NCBI GenBank assembly: GCA_023101725.1
Contig: JALJCO010001181.1
Span: 266,800 to 330,799, forward strand
DNA length: 64,000 bases
Reading direction: 5' to 3'
Source of the DNA: Atherinomorus stipes
Taxonomy: Eukaryota > Chordata > Actinopteri > Atheriniformes > Atherinidae
In this document: one piece after another, positions 1-12,200 of the stretch
Position numbering within the stretch: position 1 is the first letter of the stretch
How the letters are laid out: each line of letters opens with the position of its first letter
Program-made: the position numbers and the translations under genes
Notes under the pieces: model-generated
What the model saw: the letters and a program-made list of their open reading frames with translations, nothing else
What the model was told of the DNA's origin: nothing
Databases searched by the model: none

Positions 1-60
1 AATGGATGATGTCCAACACACAGTTTTAAGGCCAATATCATCTGATACCACACATCTCTA
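1..60. repeat. Fragment of a hAT-type MITE
   Basis: The phrase CAGTTTTAAGGCCAATAT followed by a TGATACC-like stretch matches the right arm of the MITE at 13598-14360. Only one end is in the window. Confidence 0.5.
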
Positions 61-156
61 ATTTAGAGTGGTAAATATAGTAAATGCACACAAGAAGAAA
101 AGATAAAAACATTTGAGACTTGGAGGGGAGAGAAGCGTACAAAGAGGTGAACTTAC

Positions 157-272
157 CCTCCAACCACAGGTGTGTCATCAACCCATTTCCACACATCCTC
201 TGTTTCTCCATCAGTGATTCCAAACCAGAAGGATTTCCAGTGTCCTCTGGGAAGAAGATCCCACAAAAAAGT
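157..272 (-). CDS. Lectin receptor exon 5: central part of C-type lectin domain
   Basis: Acceptor CCTCCCCAG before 272 (phase 0, matching exon 4) and donor GG|GTAAGT after 157; 116 nt. It encodes TFLWDLLPRGHWKS, FWFGITDGETEDVWKWVDD and TPVVGG: the WxGITD and WKWVDxTP motifs of the lectin fold. A second AG inside the exon start would break the frame, so the upstream acceptor was chosen. Confidence 0.88.
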
Positions 273-3200
273 CTGGGGAGGAAACACACAAAAAGGGAAA
301 ATTTTATTTTGAAAATACATTTATCACAGATAGAATTTTATGTAAAAGCTGGGCTATTACATAAGCCCCAAATATTGTACAACAACTGTGCTTCTTCCAG
401 GGAAGTTATCACTGTTGTGTGTGTGTGTGTGTGTACTTGTACAGCCAACACTGTGAGGACCGCTTTGCATGTTTAATTGAGGGTATTTTTGGAAAGTGAG
501 GACATTTTGGCTAGTCTTCACAAAGAAAGCTTTAGAAAAACCCATTTTTGAGGGCAAATACTTGATTTTAGAGTTTAGGTTACAATTTGGTTTGGGTTAG
601 GGTAAGAGGCTACGAAACACATTACTGTATGTCAGTGACGTTCCTCACAAAGACAAAAGGAAAAACGTATGTGTATGACTGACTTCTTTAGTCAGATGTA
701 GGGATTGACTGATACATACAGTACAGGACTGTCTCCGAAAATTAGACTTCATGTTGTGATCCTACATTCCAGGATTAATGACAATCATAACCTGAATAAA
801 ATAATGGCCTTTTTCCCTCCATTGCACAGACATTCCTTTTCAGGACAACAAGAGAGGAACCGACCTTCGACCCCTGCTGTGCTAAAGGCACCAGTCTTAT
901 CAAACTATAGCTCCTAAAACAGCTACTCTACCCCCGAAGATGAACATCTGCCCAAACTCTGACCACCTCTAAATAAACAGAAACGCAGATGCTCCCCATA
1001 AATGTTAAGAAGAAACCCTGCAAATGGCAGAACTTTCTTCTAAGTGCTTGTTCGACTCTTCAGCGACCTGAGATCTCTTTGTCTCACCAAAGCTGGTCTC
1101 CATCAAAGTTGACACTTCTTATCTCCCCCAGCAAACTGTGGGACCAAAAGCAATGTTCTCCTCACACCAGGTTCCCTTTCTCCCTCAGCTTCAAAAGGAC
1201 ATCAGAATTTCAAGAATGTGTTCCTCTTTCTTGTATTAAACCTTTAACTTGGATTCTTTTACTTTGAATTAATTTGGTTTAATTCCATATAATCTGATTC
1301 CTCTTTTGACATGATTCAATCTGTGTTGAACTTTCTAATCTGTTTCCAACAATTTAGAATGTGATGTTTTGAGATGTTTCCTTTTCAGCCACACAGATGA
1401 CTTCAAGCTCCTACATGTCATTTTGTATGTAATCAAAGAAACCTTAATTATTGATCCTGCTTACATCTAAATGAGAATGGAGGAGAGAGAAACAGATGCC
1501 TGTGTAATGTGATTCTATGAGCTCCATGCTGACGCTTAGTCACTCTCTGTAGTGATGTATCGCGTCACAATTGGTTAAGTTCCCTTTGAGGCGGGCCTTT
1601 CAAACCAGAGGACCGCTCTCCAATCTTGCTTTTGAAAAGAGAGTTTGTGCCAAGTCTTCGTCCTGTGAAGTCTTTGTTTTTGTCCCGTTTTCGTATCGTC
1701 CTTTTTGTTATCTCCACGTGTAATCCCTTTGTCTGCGCGCGAAAGATCTTAACAATAGACTATAGTCCAACTAAGAAAGTTATTTTCCCTTTTTGTTGAT
1801 AATCGTTACCTAGTATCTCTGAAGCCTCCACCAGTCATCAGGACTGACCTTTTTGATTTTTATAGACTTTTCGAAAGATTACTGCTGGACCCAAACGCAG
1901 TAGCCTGTAAAGTCTAGTTATTAAATTCGGACCCATTCGAGCAGCTGTCGTCCGCCACCACGTCTCTTCTTCTGGAACTCTGCGGGACAGATTCCAGAAC
2001 ATCAGGGCAGCTCCAGACCTACTGATTCACGCACCAACATCCTTCAGAACACACCGATTCGGATTGGCCACCGGACCGGGGTTGCTCCAGAGAGGACCAG
2101 CGTACCAAGACAGTAGGATCTACCCAGCACCTTGAACATATACGTGGTGTCTGACAGTTTCATCTAAAATTATAACCAAATTATTTAACTTGAATGTTAA
2201 TCCAAATTTAGTATATTCACTCCAAATTATAGGTTGGTTGACGGACTCCGCTTCCCCTCCATGAGAGTTCATTAGCATAATTAAGTATTCAGAACCATTG
2301 TTTTCCATAGCGATAAGTTTACAAGTTTCTCTCTCTCTCTTATTCTCATCCTACCTTCACATCATTCTCATCATCACAAGTAAAATCATCTTCTCCTCAT
2401 GGTGCTTTCATCCTGCAAGCTCAACTGATTTGATATTGTTGGTTTATCCATTCTTGTTAATAAATATGTGTGATCACCTCACCGTGGTTCGTGATTTCTG
2501 AACGCAAAATCCATGAAACTGACTTCTGTAGAATTTACTTCCTTTCAGATAGACTGATTTAGTTCTGATAAGACATTTTCAGGCTTTCTCATTCAAGCCT
2601 GAACTTAAATAGATATATTTAAGTTATTATGAATGAGTGGTGCCCCAAGCAAACCGAGGTAAATCACTACATTATATGGTGCCGTCCGTGCGAGGCCAGA
2701 AATGACCAGTTTATGGATTTTTGCATTCAGAAACTTGGAAGCTGTGAGAAGCGCACTACGCAACTTCTGTGCTCTGTGATCTGCATTGTGATGCTGCGAT
2801 CTCTTTAAATTGCTCAGCAAACGCTCTGACTTTGTGTGTGGTTTTCCCGAGTGTAAAACTAGGTTAAGTGTTGTAACTGTGGCTTGACCCTGTATGTAAC
2901 GAAATACAGGATCTGATCATATTTTGGTGAAGAACTTGGACCAGCGTGGGCGCGGTGTCCCCACTGCTGCGATAAACAAACCCTCTTTTTGCATGCAAGA
3001 GCACAGATGCTCTATTAAGGCCTTGGTGTTAAAAACTCCCTTGCGTATTCCAACGGATTTTTACACCCGAGTTACAGACCAATTTCCTGCGTATTCCAGA
3101 AAATTGTCCACCTGGCTCGAACTCCGTTCTGCAGCAGTGAAAGAGTAGCTAACTTTCTTCTGTAGAGCCGTGGTCCTGTAAAGGGAAGCGGTAGGAGATT

Positions 3201-6200
3201 TCTCTTAAAACCTTGCAGCGCATTCCTGCAGAGTTGTGAAAATTAAGCATAAAGAATTTCTCATTTTGCTTGTTAATTCTCTAAGAAAGAGAGAATTTCA
3301 CTTTGTGTGTGAGCCGTAATTCTGAAAAAGAAACGGCTGGATTTGCCTTTGATACACCGTTGTGGCGCATTCCCACAATCGCGTGAATATAAGCATAAAG
3401 CTGCTTGTTAAACCCCTAAACAGGGAAGAACTCCCGTATCCACACGGAGTTATTTTGCCTTAAATTATACAGAGCGTTGGAAACCTCTGTCAGTAAAGAA
3501 CCTGCGCGTTGGGACGCGGCAGGCCCCGTTGTTCTGTGAACATCTCTGTGCAGAGATCGTTTCCAGAAAGAACAGAAGCAGCCGAGAGAAGCTGCCGAGT
3601 TGAGCCCGTTTTGGGGCTGTGTTGTCAGTGATTGCTGAACAGAGAAAAATCTCTAAGTTTTGCAGTGGTTTGAGATAGAATTTCAAGCCGCGCCAGCGGC
3701 CATTGTCAGACTGACCACGTCAGGTCCGTACCTCGCGGGGGACTCCGGAGGCGGTCCTTAGTTTGTCATCTGTGACGTGCAGTCGTCTCCTCCTGGGAAA
3801 CTCCCCTCTGATCTCCCAGTCGCATTTACGCCATCTCGTGGCGACTTGTTAAACTGCAGTTTGTACCCAGTCTTGTTGAACAGTGACATCACTGGTAACC
3901 TTTTTCACTGACGCTTTGACTTGTAACCTGACTACCCTCGTAGTGACTCGTGTAACTAATTTAGGCTTGTAATTATTGTCACTTTTGTAGCTTTGCTCCC
4001 CAAGTGTACATAGACACTGTAGATTTGTGACACAATTCTTGTTGCTAGTATCTTGACTAAAGATGACTCTTGCAGCAAGCCTAACAAATCTCTCTCTTCA
4101 GAGAGAAGCTCTGGATGTGGAACAACACGCTCTAATAGCTTTAACAGAACAAGCTGCACAGAAGATAGAAGAGCTCAACACAGAAATCAGCATGTTTGAG
4201 CGACACCTTGAGTCAAAACAGACTAGAATTCAGGTTTTGGAAGAGCAGTTGTATGAGGCAAGAAGGAAATTTGAGGGCATAGAGAAGCATTGTAATACAC
4301 TAGCTGGACAACTGCAAAGTGTTACTGATGAACTTCATGCTGAACGCATGAAAGTAAAAGATCTTGAGAATGAGAGGAAAGTGGGACTACCCATTAATCT
4401 GGATGTCTTTGGTTCTCCGGTGCATTCTGGGAGATTAAGCCCAAATAATCCTTTCAGAGATGAAGGTAGAACTATCAGCTCTCACAGACAGGATCCCCCA
4501 CCCAGATCCTTGCCCCTCCACCATGACTTAGGGCCATCCGACCTGGAACTGGCCAAAATTGCTAAAAATGTTAATCGCTTTGATCCTCAAGTTCACGGTG
4601 CTCACGACACACGTAGTTACTTGAGAGATATTGAATTTCACCTCAGGAAGTACCCTCATGCTTCCGTAACGGACAGAATATACCTCATCAAGCTGACATC
4701 TAGTAGAGAAGTTAGTCGGTTTCTGGACAGACAACCAGACTCAATGATGACTAATTATGACGAACTATGCAAAGCTCTGGAGGAGGAATTCTCCAGTGAC
4801 CTGGTTCAATCAGGGTTAACAGCAGCCATGTTGATAAAACAGGGCAGGTCTGAACCTCCCCAAGAATATTATCACAGGCTGAGACAAGCTTTCTTCGGGT
4901 CGCAAAATTATCAAGACATGGAGAGCAATAGCTCGTTCAAAAGTCTTTTCATGAATAATCTGCATCCTGCAACAAGTAGATTTCTGGGAGTACTTGGAAA
5001 TCCCATGACTTCGACCACCAGACAGCTCCGTGAATGGGCTGCTACTGCTTTTCAGAAGCACAAACAGTCGAAGCATCAAGAATCAGGTGATGTATTCAGT
5101 ATAGACACTAAATCTCACCATCTTGAACTTGAGGGAACCAAGACCGGACCCTCACTGTCTGATAACTCACTGAAGAACAGGAATCAGCCCAGATCTAAGC
5201 ACAGCCAGAGACGGGAGTCCTCTCAGGCTAGATGGACTGACAGGGACCAACATTTTTCACCCAGAGAGCCACAAAGTCCTCCTGGAAGAAAATTTCCATC
5301 TCAGCGTAACCGGCAGTTTCAAACCGGAAACTCCCGAAACAGCTACAGAAACCCACCCAGAGAGAGGTCCCCACCCCCTCACTATCAGAACGCAGGAAAA
5401 AGTCAGGAAACACATAACAAATTTCCTGAACCTGACACTAGATCTTCTGAAAAAGAAGAATTACTCAGCCAAGACGACATTAACACCTTACAGTCTCTCT
5501 TACAGAAACTTTCAGGAAAGCTGAAGAAAGAAGGTCCTGATATTCTGTCAATAAGCACTGTAAGTAAAGTGTCAACCGGCCACCCGGACCTGTCTTGTTC
5601 ACCTGAAACTCAACAGGTAGACAAGTATGATGACTCTGTAAATCCTGACTCTGCTACAGACTCAGGTACCAACCCACGAAGGGGGGGTGTAACCATCCCC
5701 ACCTCAGCCTCGGACCCTATACAGACAGATAAGCACACACATGCTGACATGGTCTCTGCAACGCCACCATTTCAGCAGCTCCTGTGTTCACTGACTGAAA
5801 AAGGACGTCAAAAGAAAAAGTTCTACCTCCCCCTGACTTTAGAAAATATGATAAAGTGTGAAGCTCTGCTCGACACAGCCGCTGATATCACACTCATGTC
5901 AGCCTCACTGTTTCACCAACTGGAATCAGCAGCACATCAAGCCTGCAGAAACTTGAAGCTGCAACCTTGTGACTTAGAAGCACGATCGTATGCAGCACCC
6001 AATGTCACGCTATCAGCACGAGCGCTGATACAACTGACAATCGGTCCAAAGACACTCGTACACCCTGTGTACATCTCTCCTTTGGACACTTTTTCATTTC
6101 TACTCGGTAAGGATGTCATAGACAGACTTCTACCGTTGATTGATGTGAAAAATCTGAAAATGTGGACTCAGGTCCAAAAGCCTCTGCCTCTTTCTCCTCA

Positions 6201-9200
6201 TGACGAAGCAGATTGTGGATGTTATGTTTTAGATGCTGTGAAGCACAATGACACAAAATCATCAGTTGTCTCCACTCTGTCAAAGCAGGCTCCACAGGAA
6301 GAACATGCTTTGACTGACCAGACCGATCGGGCTGAACCCACGCCGATCCTGTCTTTGACAACTGAACGTGACACTTTCACGAGTGCATCACAACCTTCTC
6401 CCATGAGTGAAGCTGCATCCCCACCTGAACCAGAAGGCAAACTCAGGTTTGTGCAGCTCACACCAGCAGCATGTCAGTTAGCTGACGCTGACCATGCTAA
6501 CACTGACCATGCTAACACCCGACCATGTTAGTGTGCCAGACTGCACAGAAACTGTGCCAGTCATTGATCACTGTCATGTCTCAAACCAAGATGAAAATCT
6601 TAATGTTTTGACAGTTCCACCAGACAAAATGGCAGCCAGAGACACTGTCCCTAAGACATTGTACCCCTCTCAGCTGTCCACCCGAGCCCCCACCCTCCCC
6701 AATGTCTGCGAGCTGGCTCCTTATCAGGTTGCTGCTCCAGCCCCCACCTGTGACCCTCCTGTGCTAACACACGCTGGTGAAATGGTCCTTCAGACACAAG
6801 CAGACTCCTCTGCTCAGAAAACTCTCGTTGCTGTTCCATCTGCACAATTGGTCAGCGGCGTAGTACTTTGTGTTCCTGACTCACTTCCATCACTTGCTGC
6901 TCTTGTTCGCCAAAAACAAGGGGGGGGGGGTGATGTACGCCTCGCCAACAGCAGAGGAACATAAAAATTTTAAAACAAATTGGGTCCAAAGAAATCAAGC
7001 AAAATCGCAGAAAACTTCCTCCATGGGACTAGTTGAGGACAACAAAACCTCTGTGAACTCACAATAATTGATATCACAAAGGGGGGGTCAGAAACAAAAC
7101 CCTCCAGAGATCATTTGTTTGTAGTTGCGACTGAGTGTTGTTGTTGTTGTGTTCCTATTGACAAAGTTCTTATCTTACTTCCTAGACAGACTTGAGATAG
7201 TGTTCTAAGAAGTAAATAATAATCGCTCGTACTGACTTCAGTGGGGGTGTGTTAAACATTTCCCATTGAGAACGCCAAACATCTAAAGGATTTTGAAATA
7301 TCTAACGTCTCCCCATCTGTCTCCTGTCAGGATGAACCTGCACCTGACCACCTCAATCCTTGGAACGGCTTATTGTTACCTCCATCACGCTAAAACTCTT
7401 AGACGTGAACTTGACAGATGCCACACTTGCATGTTTCGAGCCGGTAGACACAAGAGACCGAGCATCAGATAATGCACGAATCTAGTTGACCTGAGTTGGA
7501 AAACTCCAAAGGAGAATGTGAGCCACAACATTCTGTAGAAACTATAGAACTGTGATCAGCTTAATCTCTCCTGGTACTTTTCTCACACACAGGAAAATCA
7601 CTACTCCACTTACCTTTGCCCTTAAAACACAAACACATCTTTCTTCTTCTCTTTCTTTATGTTCCCCTTTTAAGATCTAGATGTGTTACAACTTAGTTAG
7701 TGCATGCATAGTGTGATAATTGAATATTACTAGCATAGTAACCTTAGGCTTAGTTGAATTTAATGCAACTTGATGTACTGACAGACACCATTTATATTGT
7801 TGCAATGGGGGACCCTACTCTTCACCCAAAGTGGATTACTCCTGGAATTGCATCACTATGGTTTTCAAGATTAAATCTTCCTCTGGTCCAGATTTCCTCT
7901 TCAGTGGGGGACTGTTGTGATCCTACATTCCAGGATTAATGACAATCATAACCTGAATAAAATAATGGCCTTTTTCCCTCCATTACACAGACATTCCTTT
8001 TCAGGACAACAAGAGAGGAACCGACCTTCGACCCCTGCTGTGCTAAAGGCACCAGTCTTATCAAACTATAGCTCCTAAAACAGCTACTCTACCCCCGAAG
8101 ATGAACATCTGCCCAAACTCTGACCACCTCTAAATAAACAGAAACGCAGATGCTCCCCATAAATGTTAAGAAGAAACCCTGCAAATGGCAGAACTTTCTT
8201 CTAAGTGCTTGTTCGACTCTTCAGCGACCTGAGACCTCTTTGTCTCACCAAAGCTGGTCTCCATCAAAGTTGACACTTCTTATCTCCCCCAGCAAACTGT
8301 GGGACCAAAAGCAATGTTCTCCTCACACCAGGTTCCCTTTCTCCCTCAGCTTCAAAAGGACATCAGAATTTCAAGAATGTGTTCCTCTTTCTTGTATTAA
8401 ACCTTTAACTTGGATTCTTTTACTTTGAATTAATTTGGTTTAATTCCATATAATCTTTATATATATAACTGATTCCTCTTTTGACATGATTCAATCTGTG
8501 TTGAACTTTCTAATCTGTTTCCAACAATTTAGAATGTGATGTTTTGAGATGTTTCCTTTTCAGCCACACAGATGACTTCAAGCTCCTACATGTCATTTTG
8601 TATGTAATCAAAGAAACCTTAATTATTGATCCTGCTTACATCTAAATGAGAATGGAGGAGAGAGAAACAGATGCCTGTGTAATGTGATTCTATGAGCTCC
8701 ATGCTGACGCTTAGTCACTCTCTGTAGTGATGTATCGCGTCACAATTGGTTAAGTTCCCCTTTGAGGCGGGCCTTTCAAACCAGAGGACCGCTCTCCAAT
8801 CTTGCTTTTGAAAAGAGAGTTTGTGCCAAGTCTTCGTCCTGTGAAGTCTTTGTTTTTGTCCCGTTTTCGTATCGTCCTTTTTGTTATCTCCACGTGTAAT
8901 CCCTTTGTCTGCGCGCGAAAGATCTTAACAATAGACTATAGTCCAACTAAGAAAGTTATTTTCCCTTTTTGTTGATAATCGTTACCTAGTATCTCTGAAG
9001 CCTCCACCAGTCATCAGGACTGACCTTTTTGATTTTTATAGACTTTTCGAAAGATTACTGCTGGACCCAAACGCAGTAGCCTGTAAAGTCTAGTTATTAA
9101 ATTCGGACCCATTCGAGCAGCTGTCGTCCGCCACCACGTCTCTTCTTCTGGAACTCTGCGGGACAGATTCCAGAACATCAGGGCAGCTCCAGACCTACTG

Positions 9201-12200
9201 ATTCACGCACCAACATCCTTCAGAACACACCGATTCGGATTGGCCACCGGACCGGGGTTGCTCCAGAGAGGACCGGCGTACCAAGACAGTAGGATCTACC
9301 CAGCACCTTGAACATATACGTGGTGTCTGACAGTTTCATCTAAAATTATAACCAAATTATTTAACTTGAATGTTAATCCAAATTTAGTATATTCACTCCA
9401 AATTATAGGTTGGTTGACGGACTCCGCTTCCCCTCCATGAGAGTTCATTAGCATAATTAAGTATTCAGAACCATTGTTTTCCATAGCGATAAGTTTACAA
9501 GTTCTCTCTCTCTCTTATTCTCATCCTACCTTCACATCATTCTCATCATCACAAGTAAAATCATCTTCTCCTCATGGTGCTTTCATCCTGCAAGCTCAAC
9601 TGATTTGATATTGTTGGTTTATCCATTCTTGTTAATAAATATGTGTGATCACCTCACCGTGGTTCGTGATTTCTGAACGCAAAATCCATGAAACTGACTT
9701 CTGTAGAATTTACTTCCTTTCAGATAGACTGATTTAGTTCTGATAAGACATTTTCAGGCTTTCTCATTCAAGCCTGAACTTAAATAGATATATTTAAGTT
9801 ATTATGAATGAGTGGTGCCCCAAGCAAACCGAGGTAAATCACTACATTCATGATATTCTAAAATTTTGAGATAGGATATTTGAGTTTTCTTAAGCTGTAT
9901 GCCATAATTAGCAATATTAAAACTATTTCATGTCTTTTTAATTGCATTACAGAAAATAAAGAACTTTATCACAACATTCTAAGTTTCTGAGACAGTCCTG
10001 TATTTTTAGGGCCGATAACGACATTTTCTCACCAGCCTCAGCCTTGCTGATATTTGAGGCCAATACTGCATTTGACTCCCAAATTAATATAATGAAGGAT
10101 ACAATAAAAAGTAATTTTACAACTCTTTTAATATAAAAAAGAACAAAACACTTCAAATAAATATATAAGAGGAAACAGGGCACAGTGGAAATATTACTGT
10201 AAACAGAAAATTTAAGGTTGTTATAACAATATACATACTGTATAAAGAAAGGTCTCTAAATTATGTCGAGTAGGGATATAATAACACACATGAGGTATTG
10301 ACCAATGCCGATACCAGCAAAAAAATGCAAATATTGGCCTAAAATATTGGCTGGCCGATGTATCGGTCTGTTCTTAGTGACACGATCAGGCAGGTTTTGA
10401 ATGGTTACAGAAAAGCTGGGGGTGGGAGCAGAATTCCCAAACCCCAACCCAAACTTGCAACACTTAGTGGTTTCCTGAGGTTATATAGTACCTTTAAAGA
10501 TTAACAACCGTTTGTTGTGCAGTGATATGACATATTAGCAGACTGAGTGAAGGGAAAATAGCTGATCAGCTGATTAAAAATATATATAGAAAAAATAAAA
10601 ATTTAAATAAATTAAATCTGTTCAGCAACAAACTTTGGCAAATAAACAGAAAACCCCAGATGTGGTAGCTTTGCTGCTGCCACCGTGTGTTTTTTCCTGC
10701 TGTACCTGCTCCTCAGGGGTGAGGATGATGGCCAGGTGACCTTCTTGCCTTTCACAGTACACCTTGCTCTGATACCAAGTCAGCATGTCCTCAGAGATGA
10801 GGTAACAGCTTTCATTGAAGAGATGCCAGTTTGTGGGGCACGCAACAGAGACCTTTGGTGTTGGTTTGATCGGAGCTGAAGAAAGTCACAAGAAAGGAAG
10901 ACTGATGGACAGTTCCAGAAATAAAAATATTCACAGATGCACATAAAATTAAAGCAGTAAAGAGCTAGGAAATAATTCAGTGTATTTTGTGTTTTTAAAA
11001 GTTATAACACTGATACTTGCTGAAGTTTTCTGTCCAACAGTAGTGAAATATATGTTTCTTTCTAATAAGTATTGACTGATATCCTCAATGTTCCCTGAAA
11101 TGTTGGGGTTTCTTTTTTTTACGCTTTTAAAATCTAATTTGCCTAATCGGTGAAGTTTGGCAACAAAAAACCTCATGAAGTACTACAGTGTGTAGTTTGC
11201 AATGGAAAGGCGTACTTTTGGGGTTCGTCTTGGTGGCCAGTTGGACCAGCAGCTCCTCCTTCTCCTTCTGCAGCTGTTTTTTCTCCTCCTGCAGTTTGCT
11301 GATGGTGGCCAACAGATCCGAGGTGGCTACATCCTGCGTCTGCTTCTCCAAGGTCCCTTCACCTTTTCCATCAGGTTTGTTCTTATCTGTGGAAACATGG
11401 GCATGCATGTTGGATGGTTTTCAGAGTGCAGGTTTTCAGAACATGTTTTAAAACTTGACCAGAGCAGCTTTTAACTTATGCAAACAGGTATTTTGGTGCA
11501 TCAGCAATTCTACAATTATTCTGGTAAAATTGGTAAACACAGCTAAATTAAAGCGGAGCTGAACTTGTACTTTTTCTTTGAGCAAAATTATAAATGGAGA
11601 GGTGTTACAGTATTTAAAAACCTCCAGGAACCGCCACATCATCAGGAATGAAAACAGAAGCTGTGCATATTATTGCTCTAAACTTTCTTTTGTATTAAAA
11701 CAACCTGAGACATTCTTTGTCAGTGTAAATATTGTTGCCTGTATTAACATTTGCAGCTGCAACTGATTAGCTAACTCTTTTTTATTCAATTATCTGCTTT
11801 TGTATTTGCAAAAGTGTGGTGTTATAACATATTAATTTAGTTTAGAAACATGGTGTCTAGAGCACCAAAGTCTGAACAGTGATACACCAACAGGTTTAGT
11901 GCTATGAAGTAGGAATACCATAAAATATTGAATTTTGTAGGAGAGTTTTCAGTCCATATCAGTGATTTCCACTTTGTTATGCTATCATTCTTACCCCCCC
12001 CCCCAAAAAAAGAGGAAATACAGCATTGCAAAAGTATTTACGCTGCAGCTAAAAAAAACAAAACGAAAAAAAAAAAATTGCCAAGGGAAAAAATGAGTAA
12101 AACAACACCCATTTTAAAGTGGATGACATTATCCATAAAACTAAACAAAATAAATGAAAAAAATGTCCCAATTTGAACTTGTGCATTGTTTTATGTTTCC

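Larger units (their letters stand above)
752..9846 (+). mobile_element. Complete LTR retroelement, gag-protease only, inserted antisense in lectin gene intron
   Basis: Two direct LTRs (752-2671 and 7913-9846), both starting TGTTG and ending CTACA, are flanked by an identical 4-bp duplication TTCA (748-751 and 9847-9850). A primer-binding-site-like TGGTGCCGTCCGTGCGAG follows five bases after the 5' LTR, and a short purine run (AGTGGGGGAC) abuts the 3' LTR. Inside is one long gag-protease ORF, a short overlapping second ORF, and then about 950 noncoding bases. No reverse transcriptase, integrase or envelope is visible in 9.1 kb, so it is probably non-autonomous. The family (Ty3-like or retrovirus-like) is not resolved. 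The LTRs differ by only a few substitutions and small indels, indicating recent insertion. Confidence 0.92.

Noticed and set aside
2120..2308. Minus-strand 62-codon ORF present identically in both LTRs
   Set aside because: Identity is due to LTR duplication; no domain and no sign of coding use.
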